Positions 1 to 11,720 of a stretch of DNA of 64,000 nt are shown piece by piece. Each line of letters begins with the position of its first letter. The stretch's first letter is position 1. The notes under the pieces were generated by a model. That model had not been told where the DNA came from and made no database searches. It worked only from the letters and a program-made list of their open reading frames with translations. The position numbers and the translations under genes were made by a program. Origin of the DNA: Lomentospora prolificans (lineage: Eukaryota > Ascomycota > Sordariomycetes > Microascales > Microascaceae); contig JARFXM010000008.1 in assembly GCA_029532625.1 (NCBI GenBank), forward strand, positions 2,728,001-2,792,000. The letters are read 5' to 3'.

Positions 1-215
1 GCGAAGGGACCGTTGGCGACGCTCGGGTTTCCCGAGGCATCGAAAGTAACACGGGCGCCCTTCGAGGAGGCGAGAAGAGCATTTCCGGATAGTAGGATGC
101 CGGCGTCGACGAGGCTCTTGTTATAGGTCATCATGAGGGTCATGCGCTCAGCGGTAGGAGGAACACCGGTCTCGGCGTCCTTGGAGGAGCGGACTTGGAG
201 CATATACTTGGGCAT
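1..215 (-). CDS. YCII/DGPF-domain protein, partial (N-terminal 71 residues)
   Basis: The reverse strand opens with ATG at 215 and reads MPKYMLQVRSSKDAETG onward, without a stop, to the left window edge, so the C-terminus lies outside. The order of features (a short beta strand, an acidic stretch, then PPTAERM, YNKSLVDAGILLSG, SSKGARVTF and a terminal NGPF) is that of the YCII-related/DGPF family. These are small ferredoxin-like alpha/beta proteins of about 120-140 residues, often annotated as DGPF-domain proteins. Their biochemical role is mostly unknown; some relatives are dehydratases or isomerases. No intron is seen in this part. The family call is secure from the motif string; the function is not. 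Confidence 0.8.
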   Translation of the reverse strand, partial: MPKYMLQVRSSKDAETGVPPTAERMTLMMTYNKSLVDAGILLSGNALLASSKGARVTFDASGNPSVANGPF

Positions 216-1663
216 GGCGGCGGTTCTTTGTAGTATTTTGGTAGGATTTGAATGGATTTAGTTGACTCCTAGAAAGAGCGGTTCACGAGTGGTAGATGAG
301 AGTGTGGAGGTTGTAGAGGGCATCTTCCTCGTCGGCTACAGTGGCAAGCTGCGTGCTTAAATAGCCATCCATCGAACATGTGCCTTCAAATAACAGCAAC
401 CTGTTCACAAAAAAAGCAGAAAGCAAAACAGACATTAATTTAAGACGCAAATGTGTTACCCGAGCATTATGCCGGATTTGTGCTCAGCAATAGCCGTTTC
501 AATTTCTGATCTCTTACTTAGTGGTTTTCTTTATATAGCCAGCTCTGATTCACCCCAATCTTGGGTCTTTCCCCGCACTCGACTAGCTTCATGCGGGATA
601 ATGTTAAGCAGTTTTGTGCAGGACCAGCTGCTTTTCCCAAACAGGCAGTACTCCTGGATGATCGGCTGTTGGCTGAGAGCCCGGGCATTTGGACACCTGT
701 CAGACTCAATGAACAATCCCAGTTCTAATGCAAGCTCGGTCCAGTCCATAGCATAGTGCGGCTTTCCTGCTCTCCCTCGCGTTTGTTGTTGTTGCTGTTG
801 TATAATAGGATTTGGATGAAAATATTAAGGAATTTGTTGTAGCAACCATGGACGGCCATTCGGCTTTAGCCGAAGGGGTACGCGTCACAACACTGACGTG
901 TGTCTTGGACCCCTCCGGATATCAGTGGATCAGTAATAGATAAATTAGGGTGAGGACGAAAGGAAGAGCTGTCAAAAGAGAATGATCTGGCACTCGGAAC
1001 CACACGATAAATTTGACGTTTCTATTCATGGTTAGCCCACGCCGCGCACCACCTGCTGGTGAATTGAGCCTCACTATGGGCAATAAACATTTCCAGGCTG
1101 CAATGTTTCTTGTCGATCCAGGACCCTATCTGCATATGAAGTCGGCTCAATCGCTTTATATGGCGGATCCTGATGAGCTTATCCTCGCCAATACGGCAAG
1201 GGGCTTACGTCGCTACGGCTACCTCTCCGTATATCGGACTTTGTTTGTGTCTATCGTCACGGAAACTGGCTTTCCCTCGAGCCCGTGTTTTCAATAATAG
1301 ATTTCTGCTTAGAGAGGTGAAATATAAATAGTTGCGGTTTAAGTGTATAGATTGACAAATGTCTCGGGTACAAGCCTAGCATTCGCGGCGGGTAATGAGC
1401 TCTATTTTAAGAGGATATAGTTGAAAAAGGGACGTTGAAAACCAGTATTATCGTGTTATTCTGCCTTGGTTGACTTGACATCCCTTATGTCCTGGTCGCT
1501 GTCTCCTTCACACTCGTTTGAATATTACAATTTTAGTGTGTGCCTTCGTATTCTGCTTTCACACCTTGATCCCATCTAACATGTTCCCCTGTTCTATCTC
1601 TCTCTCCCCGCCGCCGCCCCTTTCTATAGTATTCTATTCCCATCTAATGGGTAACTCGTCCCA
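216..1663. other. Intergenic region, no gene seen
   Basis: This holds the promoter of the YCII gene (216 upward) and the 3' flank of the MFS exporter. Open frames here are short, lack family resemblance and overlap each other on both strands. A (GTT)-like run near 783-801 and a pyrimidine-rich stretch near 1590-1625 are the only low-complexity spots. Confidence 0.6.
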
Positions 1664-3753
1664 TCAATGCCCATCTATAACACCTCCAGTAATATTTCTG
1701 TTCTCTGTATTCTTTTCTATGTCGGATGGGCCGGATTCCACCACATCGTCATCACCGACATATGCATACTTACTCCACTCACGAATTCGTGCCCCAAATT
1801 TGAAGAATGCAAAGGGAATGGCGCAACAGGCAAGGCTGATGAATGCCACGAGAGACGACGCCCACTGATAACCCAATCTGTCGTACATTTGTTCGGTGAA
1901 GAGAATCACGGCCGCTCCCCAAAACGCTCGCAGACATACCTTGGCGGCGAGGGCGCTGGCTGCCTGGTGCTGGTAGCAATCTACTAGATAGTTGTTGGTG
2001 GCGTTGTACATGAAGATAAATCCGAACCCTATCGGAAGCCCGCCCAAGGCAGGGCCGGCCCAGGATAGCTCAGGGTAGGACGTCCAGGCGAAGATGAACA
2101 GGCCAAGTGGCATGAGCCAACAGCTTGCCATCATTGGGTAGAGACGCGCTTCGGCTGGAGGGCGGCCACCATACTTCTTGTGGCCGATGGCGACATAATG
2201 CTTGTTCACGAGCGGAGCGCAAAGCCCGGAGGTAAAGACCTGGAGAGAGGTTAATTAGGCTGGAAGTTCGGGAGGCGGGCGAGAATCCGCAGAAACTTGT
2301 TACATACCCCGACTGCCAATGGGATAAACATGAGGCCTGTTTTAGAAGCAGTGAAGCCTTTTCCCTTCTGGTATACGATGGGAAAGGCCACGAAGAACAT
2401 GTACAAAACTCCGTAGAGAATCGACATGTACAGGCTGAACAAGAACACGATCAATTCGGTGAATAGCAGCTGAAACGGTCTAACGAGGAAAAGCGCTAGC
2501 CGTTCCCTGAGTGGCCGCATGTCAAGATCGTGCTCGGTAACGTATGATTTTCCCGTTTCCTTTCGGAGCTTCCGAGCTCGACTCGCTAGGATGGTGGGCG
2601 TGTAGGTCTCCGGGACTGTGAACGTGATGAGGATCCACATGATGCCTGCGACGATGATTTGGATCCAATAGAGCCATCGCCAATTCGTCGCATCGGCGAG
2701 GAAGCCGCCGATTAGCGGTCCAACTGATAGGTAAAAGGTCAGTCTGGTTGTTGATTTACGGAACTGGGACGGAACACTCACAGGCTGGACCCATGAATGG
2801 GGCTGCTGAGAATGCAGACATCGGTACGCCGCGCTCCTCGTTCCGCCACATATCGGCTAGTGTTCCGCCTACCAACGTCATGGGTGCTGAGAACATGACA
2901 CCTCCAATAAATCGACACACAAGGAGGGTTTCGATATTCTTGGCGACTGCGCAGGGTATGATGAAGACGACAGCTAGGAAGAGGGTCGATGCGCTGAACC
3001 TTTGTGTGAGTCAATTGTTGTGAAAGGCGGACGAGGGCAGAGCTTACTAGATTATGCGCCGACCGTATATCTCCGAGAGAGGAGCAAACGCCATGGGGCC
3101 TGTTGATAAACAGCGCATTTCGTTAATACACTGATGCAGTCTCGACTTTTCCTTTGTCAACGTGACTTACCCACTCCTAGACCTACCACAAAGAGGGACA
3201 TTGTAGCTAAAGCCAGTTCCTCACTCACACCAAACTCGTCCATGACCCCAATCATATCGGCGGAAACATTGCTCGAAGCAAAGGTTACCACAAAGCATGT
3301 CACTGCAACTACCATTGTGTAGTACCATTTGCGCGCCTTGGACCAGTTTTTGGGGTTCTCGGGGTCATTGGGCTTAAAGGTCGTCAACTGGTAGTGTTTC
3401 TGGCCCTCGGCTGCTGGGATGGGCGGCCCTTCAATCTCTCCGGCTGCCGTCTCGGTGCGGTACTCGTCCATGTCCGCATTGTTGCTAAGGGTCCGATACG
3501 GTAGGTTGATGTCAAGATCCGGATCCACACTTTCCCTTCTTGACTCTGCGGTCCTGGGATAGCTGCGCGTGGAGCCTATGGAATGGGACCGGCGCCGCGG
3601 CTGGGCCGGAGACGCAATAACGGGTGCATAATGGGGTTTCTGCGGGCCCGCTAGGTCGGAGTCTTGATCGCTCTGTCGGTCCACCTCTGATGCAGACCCG
3701 AGAGTCCGGTCGCTTGCTAGCTCAGTACTTGAACGGCCTGATGGTTGCGCCAT
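1664..3753 (-). CDS. MFS multidrug-type exporter (DHA1 family), 612 aa
   Basis: Five exons join in frame on the reverse strand: 3753-3171, 3099-3048, 2993-2782, 2723-2308 and 2239-1664. The product has a long hydrophilic N-terminus (about 150 residues, Ser/Arg/Asp-rich), then 12 predicted membrane segments. Diagnostic strings are [11 protein letters not shown] before TM1, [15 protein letters not shown] (loop 2-3 motif A region), [16 protein letters not shown], and [11 protein letters not shown] with VPETY at the end of the N-half. This pattern is typical of fungal DHA1 drug:H+ antiporters (FLU1/TPO-like). The exon 3 acceptor was set at 2993 because the upstream AG would create a stop at the junction. 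It lies outside the metabolic block but could export toxic intermediates. The substrate cannot be read from sequence. Confidence 0.88.
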
Positions 3754-5855
3754 GGTGAGAGGAGAGTATATACAGGTTGCTTGAATGGTATGCAGCAAAG
3801 AAGGAATGTGGCGCTCTTAAGGCTGGACGTGGGCTAGATATATTCCATTTCTACAAAATGATACTATTACTTGGTACTCTGGGCTCAGCCAACCGCACGA
3901 CGGGAACTTGTAAAACCTCACCGGTGTATTAAGCCATCGGACCGCAATCGACAGATGTGCAACATGCAGCCGCACGCAAGACGAAATAATTTCGGCTTTT
4001 GCGAACATCATTTCGAATTCGTCGTGTCACTTCCCGCGCTGTTCGAGATGCCGAATACCGACGGCGGCAGGTATTTAAGAGTCCTCGGAGATGCTTCATT
4101 CTGCCACTGCTGACCAGCATAGCCAATAATTCCAGAGGAGGTAGGGATTAGAGCCTGTCCCAGCTGTCGCACGGGGCTCCGCGGAGCTTGGAAATGCAGA
4201 ACATGACCGGGAAAGTTTCATGATCCTACATGTCCTGATCCGGAGGAACGGGATGGTCACTCATTTGATATCGAGTTGGTAACCCGATGAAACAAAGATT
4301 GTCTGTCAGATGTCATTGGATGGTGTCAAGGCAGCATCTGTTATTGAAGACGAGGCTATCTTGCTTGTCTTTGAGAAACGGCGGCTACGATCCCAATGGT
4401 GAGGTATTCACGCACACACACCATCGATTCTTCCCGGTTTCCCATATGTTGTACGATCCCCCTCCTGGAAAGATTGTGAACCTTCCGATACGAACAAGCT
4501 GTAGGTTGCATAGCCGAGAGGTTGATGTGGTGTGTACCCCCACGATACCTTCCACCCAACTGGCTGCGGCTCACAAACGAAATACAGTATTTTTTTGACT
4601 TCACCGACAATAGGGAAAGTTTTTCGTATGTTATTTTCCAGCTTATTCCTACTGTTTGCTGTTGTCAATTCACGGCACAAGCAGGGAGTTGAATCTGAGC
4701 GCCGGTCTGACTCTCCGAATCCGGGGATATCTCGGCATTTGATCAACGGGCAATGTCGCGTCACCCCCGAACTGATTTAACATTCAGCGTATATTACACG
4801 TCCTCAATCTGACAATCAAGATTTTTCATTTCCTTCTTCCGAACTGAGCAACGCAGACCTCAGCCTGAGCAGGGGTGAGCAGCCTGAGCAGCCTGAGCAA
4901 GGGGTCACTGTTTTGGGCCACCCTAGTTTCCATTTCGACAAACGGTAGAAAAGAAGGGTAGAGTTGCGAGCATAGATTTCCCCACGCCTCCGCCGTCGTT
5001 TCAGTTCTTCACCTTTCTTCTCCTATACTAGCATTTTAACCTCCAGTTCTAGCCCAAAGCGTGGGAAGTTATCTGGCTGAGACTATTACCAAGCTTATAG
5101 AGAGTTCAAGAGGCGCGCTGCAATATTCTCGAACGGATTTGAGCTAATAGTACCTAATAGAACCTGGCGGGATTGTAATACAAATCGCGCCAGGTTTCTT
5201 ATTCCCTACTTGGCCCCTATTACACTCTGGTACGAGGACCTTAGCTCAAACCTGCGGAAACCCGGAGAATATAAATTCCTAGCCAAGGTTAGAAGAACTC
5301 TCTTCGCTGGCTGATTCGGTTCATGATGCCACTCCACGAGGTGCAACACTTGGGCAAACCTGTCACCTATGCACATTGATTCTGGGAGAATTACAAGGCA
5401 GCACGGACGCCAAGTGAAAGGGAGTGGAATATAATAATAATAGCCAGGCACTACCACATTATTGATTATTCCTTCACCTGTATTTGATTTCGAGAATCCA
5501 CGCGCTTCTACTGATCGATGCAGTTTCGCGTGGTCAACGAATCTTCCAATCATATTATGGTCCGGGCCAGCCACGAATACAATTTATTCGCTATCCTGAT
5601 ATTATTCCATCATAGAAAAGATAGACGGGTTGAGAGGGGCGAGGATGGCAGAGCCAGGTAAGGTGAGCCTGCTGCCCCTGTCGCCGTGATTCGTTTCCAG
5701 CAGAACCGGGAGATCCTTCGTGACATAAAGTGGGAATTTAGATGCGTTTGCAGAGTCCTTTAACTTCCATATTGGCCTCACCATTGACTATAATAACTCC
5801 GACGGTACGCTACTTTCATCATGAGATAGAACTCTTCACGATTGATGCTGCACGC
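3754..5855. other. Intergenic region, no gene supported
   Basis: Promoter of the MFS exporter (3754 upward) and 3' flank of the GMC oxidase. Open frames of 60-122 codons on both strands (for example around 5206-5784 reverse) show no recognisable domain, no convincing splice structure and biased, non-coding-like composition. A short tandem repeat sits at 4861-4905. Confidence 0.55.
4861..4905. repeat. Short imperfect tandem repeat, unit about AGCCTGAGC
   Basis: The 9-10 base unit AGCCTGAGC recurs about four times with small variations (two copies are exact neighbours near 4881-4899, and AGGGGTGAGC is a diverged copy). It lies in non-coding sequence between the MFS exporter and the GMC oxidase. 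Confidence 0.7.
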
Positions 5856-7856
5856 TCAGGTTCCCTTCCTCAAACCCAGCTCCTCGATAAAGATATCCGC
5901 TGCCTTCTCCCCAATGGCAAACGCAGTCGCCGCTGTATTTGCAGCAACATTATCCGGGCAAATACTCAAGTCGGCAACCTTGAGCCCGGCGACGCCATGA
6001 ACGTTGAGCTTAGGGTCGACGACACCCAGCGTCTCCTTGGCTCCCATTTTACAAGTGCCCATCGAGTGCCAGGTGCTGCCCACATTCCTGCGCAGCCACT
6101 CCTCGATAATGGCATCGTCCTCTGCGCTATACACGATATCCTTCACGTCCTTGAGCGGTTCGCTCGTTTCGATCGAGGCCGCGGCCGAACCGGCGGGGAA
6201 AGCGGGGTGGGAGGGAGCGTACTCGCCCCTGTATACGTCCATGCGGCGGAAGAGTTCACGCTGCTTCTTGTAGGCCCACACTGCCTTCTTTAGGTCAATC
6301 CCCCTTTCGTCCTGGAGGTAGCCAGTGACAAAATCAGGGGGGTCAGAGACCTTGGGGCCGGTAATGTGGATGTGGCCGCGGGAGTAGGGATAGAGTGTAA
6401 AGGTTGAGCAGGACATGTATTGACCCGGATCGACGTCTGTTGGGTCGCCGGGGAAGCTGGTAGGAAGAGTTAGTCTGATGGTTCCATCGAGCAGCAATTC
6501 CAAACCAGGGGACTACTTACGCATTTAGAGATGTAATGATTGTTAGCGGTTTGTTAGGCTTATCTTTGTAATCTCTCTCCCAGGCTGCCTGGAAATCGGG
6601 TCCGAGAGCAGCAACCTCAGACTCAGTAGGTCGGATCTTGCCCGTCACATCAGCGACGTTCCAACCGAGAATCTTGTCCTTTGAACCGATGGCCTCGTTG
6701 AAATCGCGGCGGCCCCCATAGAGTGCATCGGCAGTCTCGTCTGGATTTAGACTCGACTTATAAGGGTACGTGAACAAGTGGTGATCCATGTAATTGGACC
6801 CGACCCCAGGAAGATCGACAATAGGTTTGATTCCTGCTCGAGATAGCACGTCGGCACCGCCGATACCAGATCTCTCTAGAACTAAGGGGGAACCCAACCC
6901 TCCACTTGAAATGATGACGAGTTTTCTTGCCTTGACCGTTTTTAAATCCATGGCAGCGTCTTGGCCGTCAGAAAAGGCGGGGTTTCGGTGAAACTCGACG
7001 CCATTGGCCCTTTTGTCCTTGTCGAACAGGACACGAACCACTTGATTTTGGACAAGGACGTTCAAGTTCGGATGCGCCCCATCTTGGAGTCGGGGGTGGA
7101 GATAGCAGTGGGCGGAGTCCTGCCGGATGCCATCCCGGTTGATGTAGCGCAGGTTTCGGTAAACGGCGTTGTTGGTATCCATATCCATCAGGTCTTTCAC
7201 CTCGGGCCAGCCTAGCTGGCCTGCTGCCTGGATGAAGTCGTTTTGTGACCTTTCGACATTGAAAGTGCCTGCGGAAATCTCAATGGGGCCCGAGTCTCCG
7301 TGCGTGGCGGGGAGGCCAGCTCCGTAGTAAGTTTCAAACTGCAAGAATTTATTAGTCGGGTCGGCGCCTGTTAATACGACCGAGGGCCACATACCTTTTT
7401 AAAGTAGGGAATCATCTCATCGGTACTCCATCCGGGGATATTCCAAGCGTCGAGATCTTCTCGTTGAGGACGGCTGTAGGTCAATAGATTGACGGAAGAA
7501 CCTCCGCCTAGGATGCCTCCGGATACTACAACCACCTCTCTGTTTCCGATCTGGCTCTCTTTAGAGCCGATATAGGCCAGAGTATTTTTGCTGTTTGGGA
7601 GCAGGCTCATTAGCATGAGCAGAGGGAGGACCACCGTTGGGTCCTGGTAGTTGTTCTGGCCGCCCTCGATGACGAGAATAGAGAGATTCGGATCAGCGTC
7701 AGAGAGCCTGCTGGCAACGACGCAACCGGCAGTACCGCCTAATAATTGCGACGATTAGACATGCACAGGAGTTTTGGAGCTCGCACACCTACCTCCTACG
7801 ATGATAACATCCACCTCGTCGAGGTTGCTCGGAAGTTCGGTTACGGGGCCACCCAT
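5856..7856 (-). CDS. GMC oxidoreductase (alcohol oxidase/choline dehydrogenase-like), 608 aa
   Basis: Exons 7856-7793, 7738-7395, 7338-6521 and 6456-5856 join in frame. The N-terminus carries the FAD dinucleotide motif IIVGGGTAG (about residues 18-26). The GMC signature 1 region reads GGILGGGSSVN, and signature 2 lies near SSGGLGSPLVLERSGIG. The active-site pair is visible near the C-terminus: His in TWHSMGTCKMG (about 539) and Asn in VAANTAATA (about 582). His-Asn rather than His-His is the alcohol-oxidase/choline-dehydrogenase arrangement. No secretion signal is seen, and the C-terminus (RKGT) is not a standard PTS1, so a cytosolic location is likely. It would oxidise an alcohol with O2 or another acceptor. 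As the first gene of the metabolic block it could supply the aldehyde/ketone step. Confidence 0.88.
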
Positions 7857-9195
7857 CGTGAGAGACAATGAAGTTGGGAATAAGCAATGGAGCGGGAAAG
7901 AACGGAGTATGGAACGCGAATTGGGGTGTCAAAATGGGGGCATTGGAAGTTGGGCTGCAGCGGATATAATATGTATTCGTGTACCCCTCCTCATCCCTCA
8001 TCCTTTGGCGTGAGATCTGGATCTGTGCTTAGTCGATGAAGTCATCCTTGAGCAGCGTTTGACCCGTCCCATTGGGTCAATTCACGGTGGCAGCGGCCAA
8101 TGCGAGCGGCAGCGCTCCTTGTGCCCTGAAACGGCAATGTCAGCATTGTCGTGGATCAATATATTACAACCCTCCGTGACATCCGGGCTCCCCTGCGCCC
8201 CAGTGTCGTATTACTTTCCTTTAGGGCCGCATATTCCTGTATCAAGGAATGGCCCAATACGAGGTCGACAATCGCCCCTATTTGGACAGACGGACGAATA
8301 GAGAAATTTGAGGAACAGTCTTGGCCTTTTGTTTGTTCTAGCGAATACTGGCCGGAGCTAGGCCAGCTGGCTATGAATGGATCCATGGATCCCCGCGTTT
8401 TCAATACATCGGTGTTCCAATGTTTTTACTGGCACCGCCCTGAAAACACGCACGCTATATACATCATTAGGCTTGGATCCTTGGCGATCGGCTGGCAGTC
8501 TAATATTCTAGTTTGAAATGACCCATTCCCGCCTGACCGGATGGACGCAGGAAAAGGTCGGCGCTACAGTTGACACGAATAGGGAACGAGCCCAGCTGGA
8601 GGCAGGCCAACGGAATACAGGCAATACGCAAGAACAAATGGCGTGGATCCATTTATTATGTGGATACTATACCGGGTGGCGGGCATGCAGTGCTCAATCT
8701 CGTGAAGTGGGAGGTCCAGATCGTTTATATCCATTTATGACCTGCTGTTGAGTAGTATATGCTGGCTAACTCCGCGATAGGGGAGCCGTGGCAAGATAAC
8801 ATCACAGTTCCGGGCACTCAGAATTGGGCTGGCCTACATCCTAGAGCGCTTTTCCGAAGACCCTGATTTGAACCCCAGCGCCAAGTTAGTATTACACTTG
8901 ACCACAAACGTGCAGACCCTGGTGTACTTTGCTGACCACCTCCCATCAACGATTCCCTCATCTCGCTAGCTAATTAGGGGACGCGTACACATTTTCTGCA
9001 TCGCCACAAAGACGTGAACGATTGAAATAGAGCTGTGCATCAATGGAAAGGGAAGTCTCTGCGTCGATGCGAGGGAAGTTGTTGATCTCTATATCAGCCA
9101 ACCGCCCAAGACGCTCTGAACTCATGCTTAAGGGCTAGTATGGCGGGTGTGGCCGCACTCGAGGTTGAAGCCGGCAAAGAATAAAACATTACCCA
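7857..9195. other. Intergenic region, promoter of the GMC oxidase, no gene seen
   Basis: About 1.3 kb between the GMC start (7856) and the stop of the alkylsulfatase pseudogene (9196). Frames of up to 121 codons on the forward strand near 8151-8516 are unsupported by any motif. No repeats stand out. Confidence 0.55.
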
Positions 9196-11118
9196 TTAGG
9201 CTGAGGAATGAGCGCGTAGATGCAGGGGCTGGCGGGTAACAATGTTAAAGTTAGGGTCGCCAGGGTCAAGAAGCGCGGCGCGTCGCTCAAGCGCTGAAGT
9301 ATCCCCGTTGATGATCACATCCTTGTCTGCAAGCTTTTTAGGGTCAAGCCTATAGACAGCTAATCCGGTAAGTGCGCGGCGCGTTCCCTTGATTGTCACC
9401 TCAGCATTGGTCCTCTGCGCAGACGTCGTATATATCAGCGCCCCGTTAGAGAGCCACAGGCGATACTGTGTCTCTGTATTGGTGACTGCCACATCAATTG
9501 TGACCTTTACGTCCCAGGCTTCGGCATAATTGATCTGGATGGCAAAGGAGTAAAACAGCATATCAGGTGTGAGCTGTGAGATCACATCGGGCGACGCCGT
9601 GGCCGTCGGCGTGCTGAATTTGCCGAATCGCAGCTCCTTAGTCCCGGAGATGAAGGAGTTCCTCCAAGGACCATTCTCCGCGCCGTAGCCTAGCTGCTCG
9701 TAGGTGTCTGCCAACCGGCTCCGGGCGGATTCGTTGTCTGGTTCGGCGAAGACAGCGTGGTTGAGTATCTCTGCTGCCCAACGGATGTCGCCCCTCTCGA
9801 AAGCCGTCTGAGCAGCGGTCACAACTTTATCTACTCCGCCGATGAGTTTCACGTAGCGCTTGCTGTGCTCCTTTGGGATATGCTTCCCAGAGGTGTGACG
9901 GGTTCCCATCGAACCAACCCATATAGCGCTGATAAATGGCTTTGACGTTATGACTGACCGACCCATAGTAGCAGCGGGTGCTCCAAGCCTGGTCAAGGGA
10001 TGGCGGCAGAACAATTTTCACGGCAATCTCGGGTCCTGTATATCCCATATTTAGAAAACGCAGTGTTTGGTCGTGTACATATGCGTAGAGATCGCGCTGC
10101 TGGGTGAGGAGCTCGAGAATGCGGTCACCACTCCAAGTGGGCCAGTGGTGGGAGGCGAAGGCCACATCAGTCCGGCTTCCAAACAGGTCAATAGTCTCAG
10201 TCAGATATTTAGCCCAGATATGGGGATACCGTACCAAGGCTCCGCGCAGTGTCAACAGGTTACGGAATGTGTGCGTAGCGTCCTCGGCAGTACAAAGCGC
10301 TTTATGTTCGGGGAAGTATATCAGAATCTCCGCAGGTGCTTCGGTACCAGGAGCCATCTGGAACTCCATGGCGACACCATCAATAGTTCTCGTTTCCCCA
10401 GTTGCCGTGATCGTATCGGTGGGCGCAACAGCGTTAGCTCTCCAGTCGACACAGTCTGTCCCAAGCCCGCGCCAACCTGACCCTGCACTCCGGGGTGGAG
10501 AGCGGCTCCATACATGTAGCCCGCACGGCGGTTCATGGCGGTGCCTGTGTAGACATTTTCGGCTACCGTGTGTTCGAGAAAGCCCTCGGGTGCAGTGACT
10601 GCCACCTTTCCTGAGTCGACTACAACCCTAAGTAATGGCCCCTTTCACACCACCAAAGTGGTCCGCGTGGGGATGCGTGTAGATGACAGCCTTTATGGGT
10701 CTGGGGCCGCGGTTGTCTCGGTAGAGTTTAAGCGCAGCAGCTCCGGTCTCACGCAATGTGAGGGGGTCGATTATAATGATTCCTTCGATACCTTCGACGA
10801 AGGTAACGTTGGAGATGTCTAAGCCCCGTACCTGGTAGATGCCATTGGTAACTTGGAAGAGCCCGCTGATGGATGTAAGTTGGGACTGGCGCCACAGGCT
10901 TGGGTTGACCATGTCAGGTGAGTCTCCGTTGAGGAAGGAGTACACATCGTTATTCCATATGGGTCTCCCGTTTTATTGACAACAGTGTTGGGATCAAGGG
11001 TACCGATAAGGCCCCGTGATGCGTCGAGATAGGCCCGTTTATTGACGAAGGGCGCGCCCTTCTTCACCTCCTCCTGCTGATTGACGATAGTGGCTGTTGC
11101 CGGCTTAGGTTTTGCCAT
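9196..11118 (-). pseudogene. Alkylsulfatase (SdsA1-like, metallo-beta-lactamase fold) broken by four frameshifts
   Basis: Read on the reverse strand from MAKPKPATA (ATG 11118; another ATG in frame at 11163), the whole alkylsulfatase order is present but spread over different frames. It runs: VNPSLWRQ, then GIYQVRGLDISN, the metal site THPHADHFGG, APEGFLEH, MNRRAGYMYG, FQMAPGTEAPAE, the second metal region HHWPTWSG, GWFDGNPSHLW, FAEPDNESARSRLAD, GPWRN, and the C-terminal SCP2-like domain ending at TAA 9196. The frame changes near 10978 (one base short, in an A-run), about 10620 (one extra), about 10440 (one short) and about 9875 (one extra). None of these spots has room for an intron with usable ends, and the homologous protein is continuous across each. 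SdsA1-type enzymes release sulfate from primary alkyl sulfates; fungal copies (yeast BDS1) are thought to be bacterial in origin. Either this is a pseudogene or the assembly has four indel errors. Confidence 0.85.
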
Positions 11119-11720
11119 GACTTCAGTTCCTGCGGTTCCCTTCGAGAGAGAAGAGTCGATCATCTCTGATTCACAGGGCCATCTTGTCGATCGGCGCAGC
11201 TGGGTTTCTATACCTCGGATTGTGCGAGTTTCTCCAGGCAGATCTCGGAAGTTTAAGTTATCAGTTGCCGGGTGTGACGAATAAAAGTCCCAGATGTCGC
11301 ATCATGTCATAATCGTTTCCCGACTTGGAACAACAAAGCGTAAAGCCAGTGTCGGACATGTCATGAGATGGAAATGTCACTCCACCCCAATCTACAGTAC
11401 TTCCCCCAAGGGTTGTCCAAAAGGTCAGTACCTAGAGGGAACTGCCTAGCCACCTGAGACGAGGGGATAATAGAATGGTGCAGGACTTCACAACGCTTTG
11501 CTTCTTGGTGCTTAAATCTATGAGCGTCGGAATACAGGGTTAGCCAGATTCCTTCCAAAGAGAAAAGTTCCAGTCAGCTTATTTAGGAAGGGAGTAGTAA
11601 AAATAGGATTCGCTGCTCACAGTTCCTGAAACGCGTCTCTACTTTATCCATACAGTGATGGCTCTAATGCTGTTTTGAAATTTCCAGACAATTTTGGTAT
11701 AATAATACATTCATTTTCGC
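11119..11720. promoter_or_regulatory. Upstream region of the alkylsulfatase pseudogene and 3' flank of the CoA ligase
   Basis: About 600 bases. One CCTCGG hexamer, the published core bound by FarA/FarB/CTF1-type regulators, lies at 11213-11218, some 95 bases upstream of the alternative start at 11119+45. No gene is seen. Confidence 0.4.

Noticed and set aside
5206..5784. Possible small two-part gene on the reverse strand
   Set aside because: Frames of 122 and 60 codons show no recognisable motif, and no splice pair joins them convincingly.
9860..10990. Reading the alkylsulfatase as an intact multi-intron gene
   Set aside because: At each frame change the homologous protein is continuous and the available GT..AG spans would be under 45 bases or absent, so introns cannot repair the frame.
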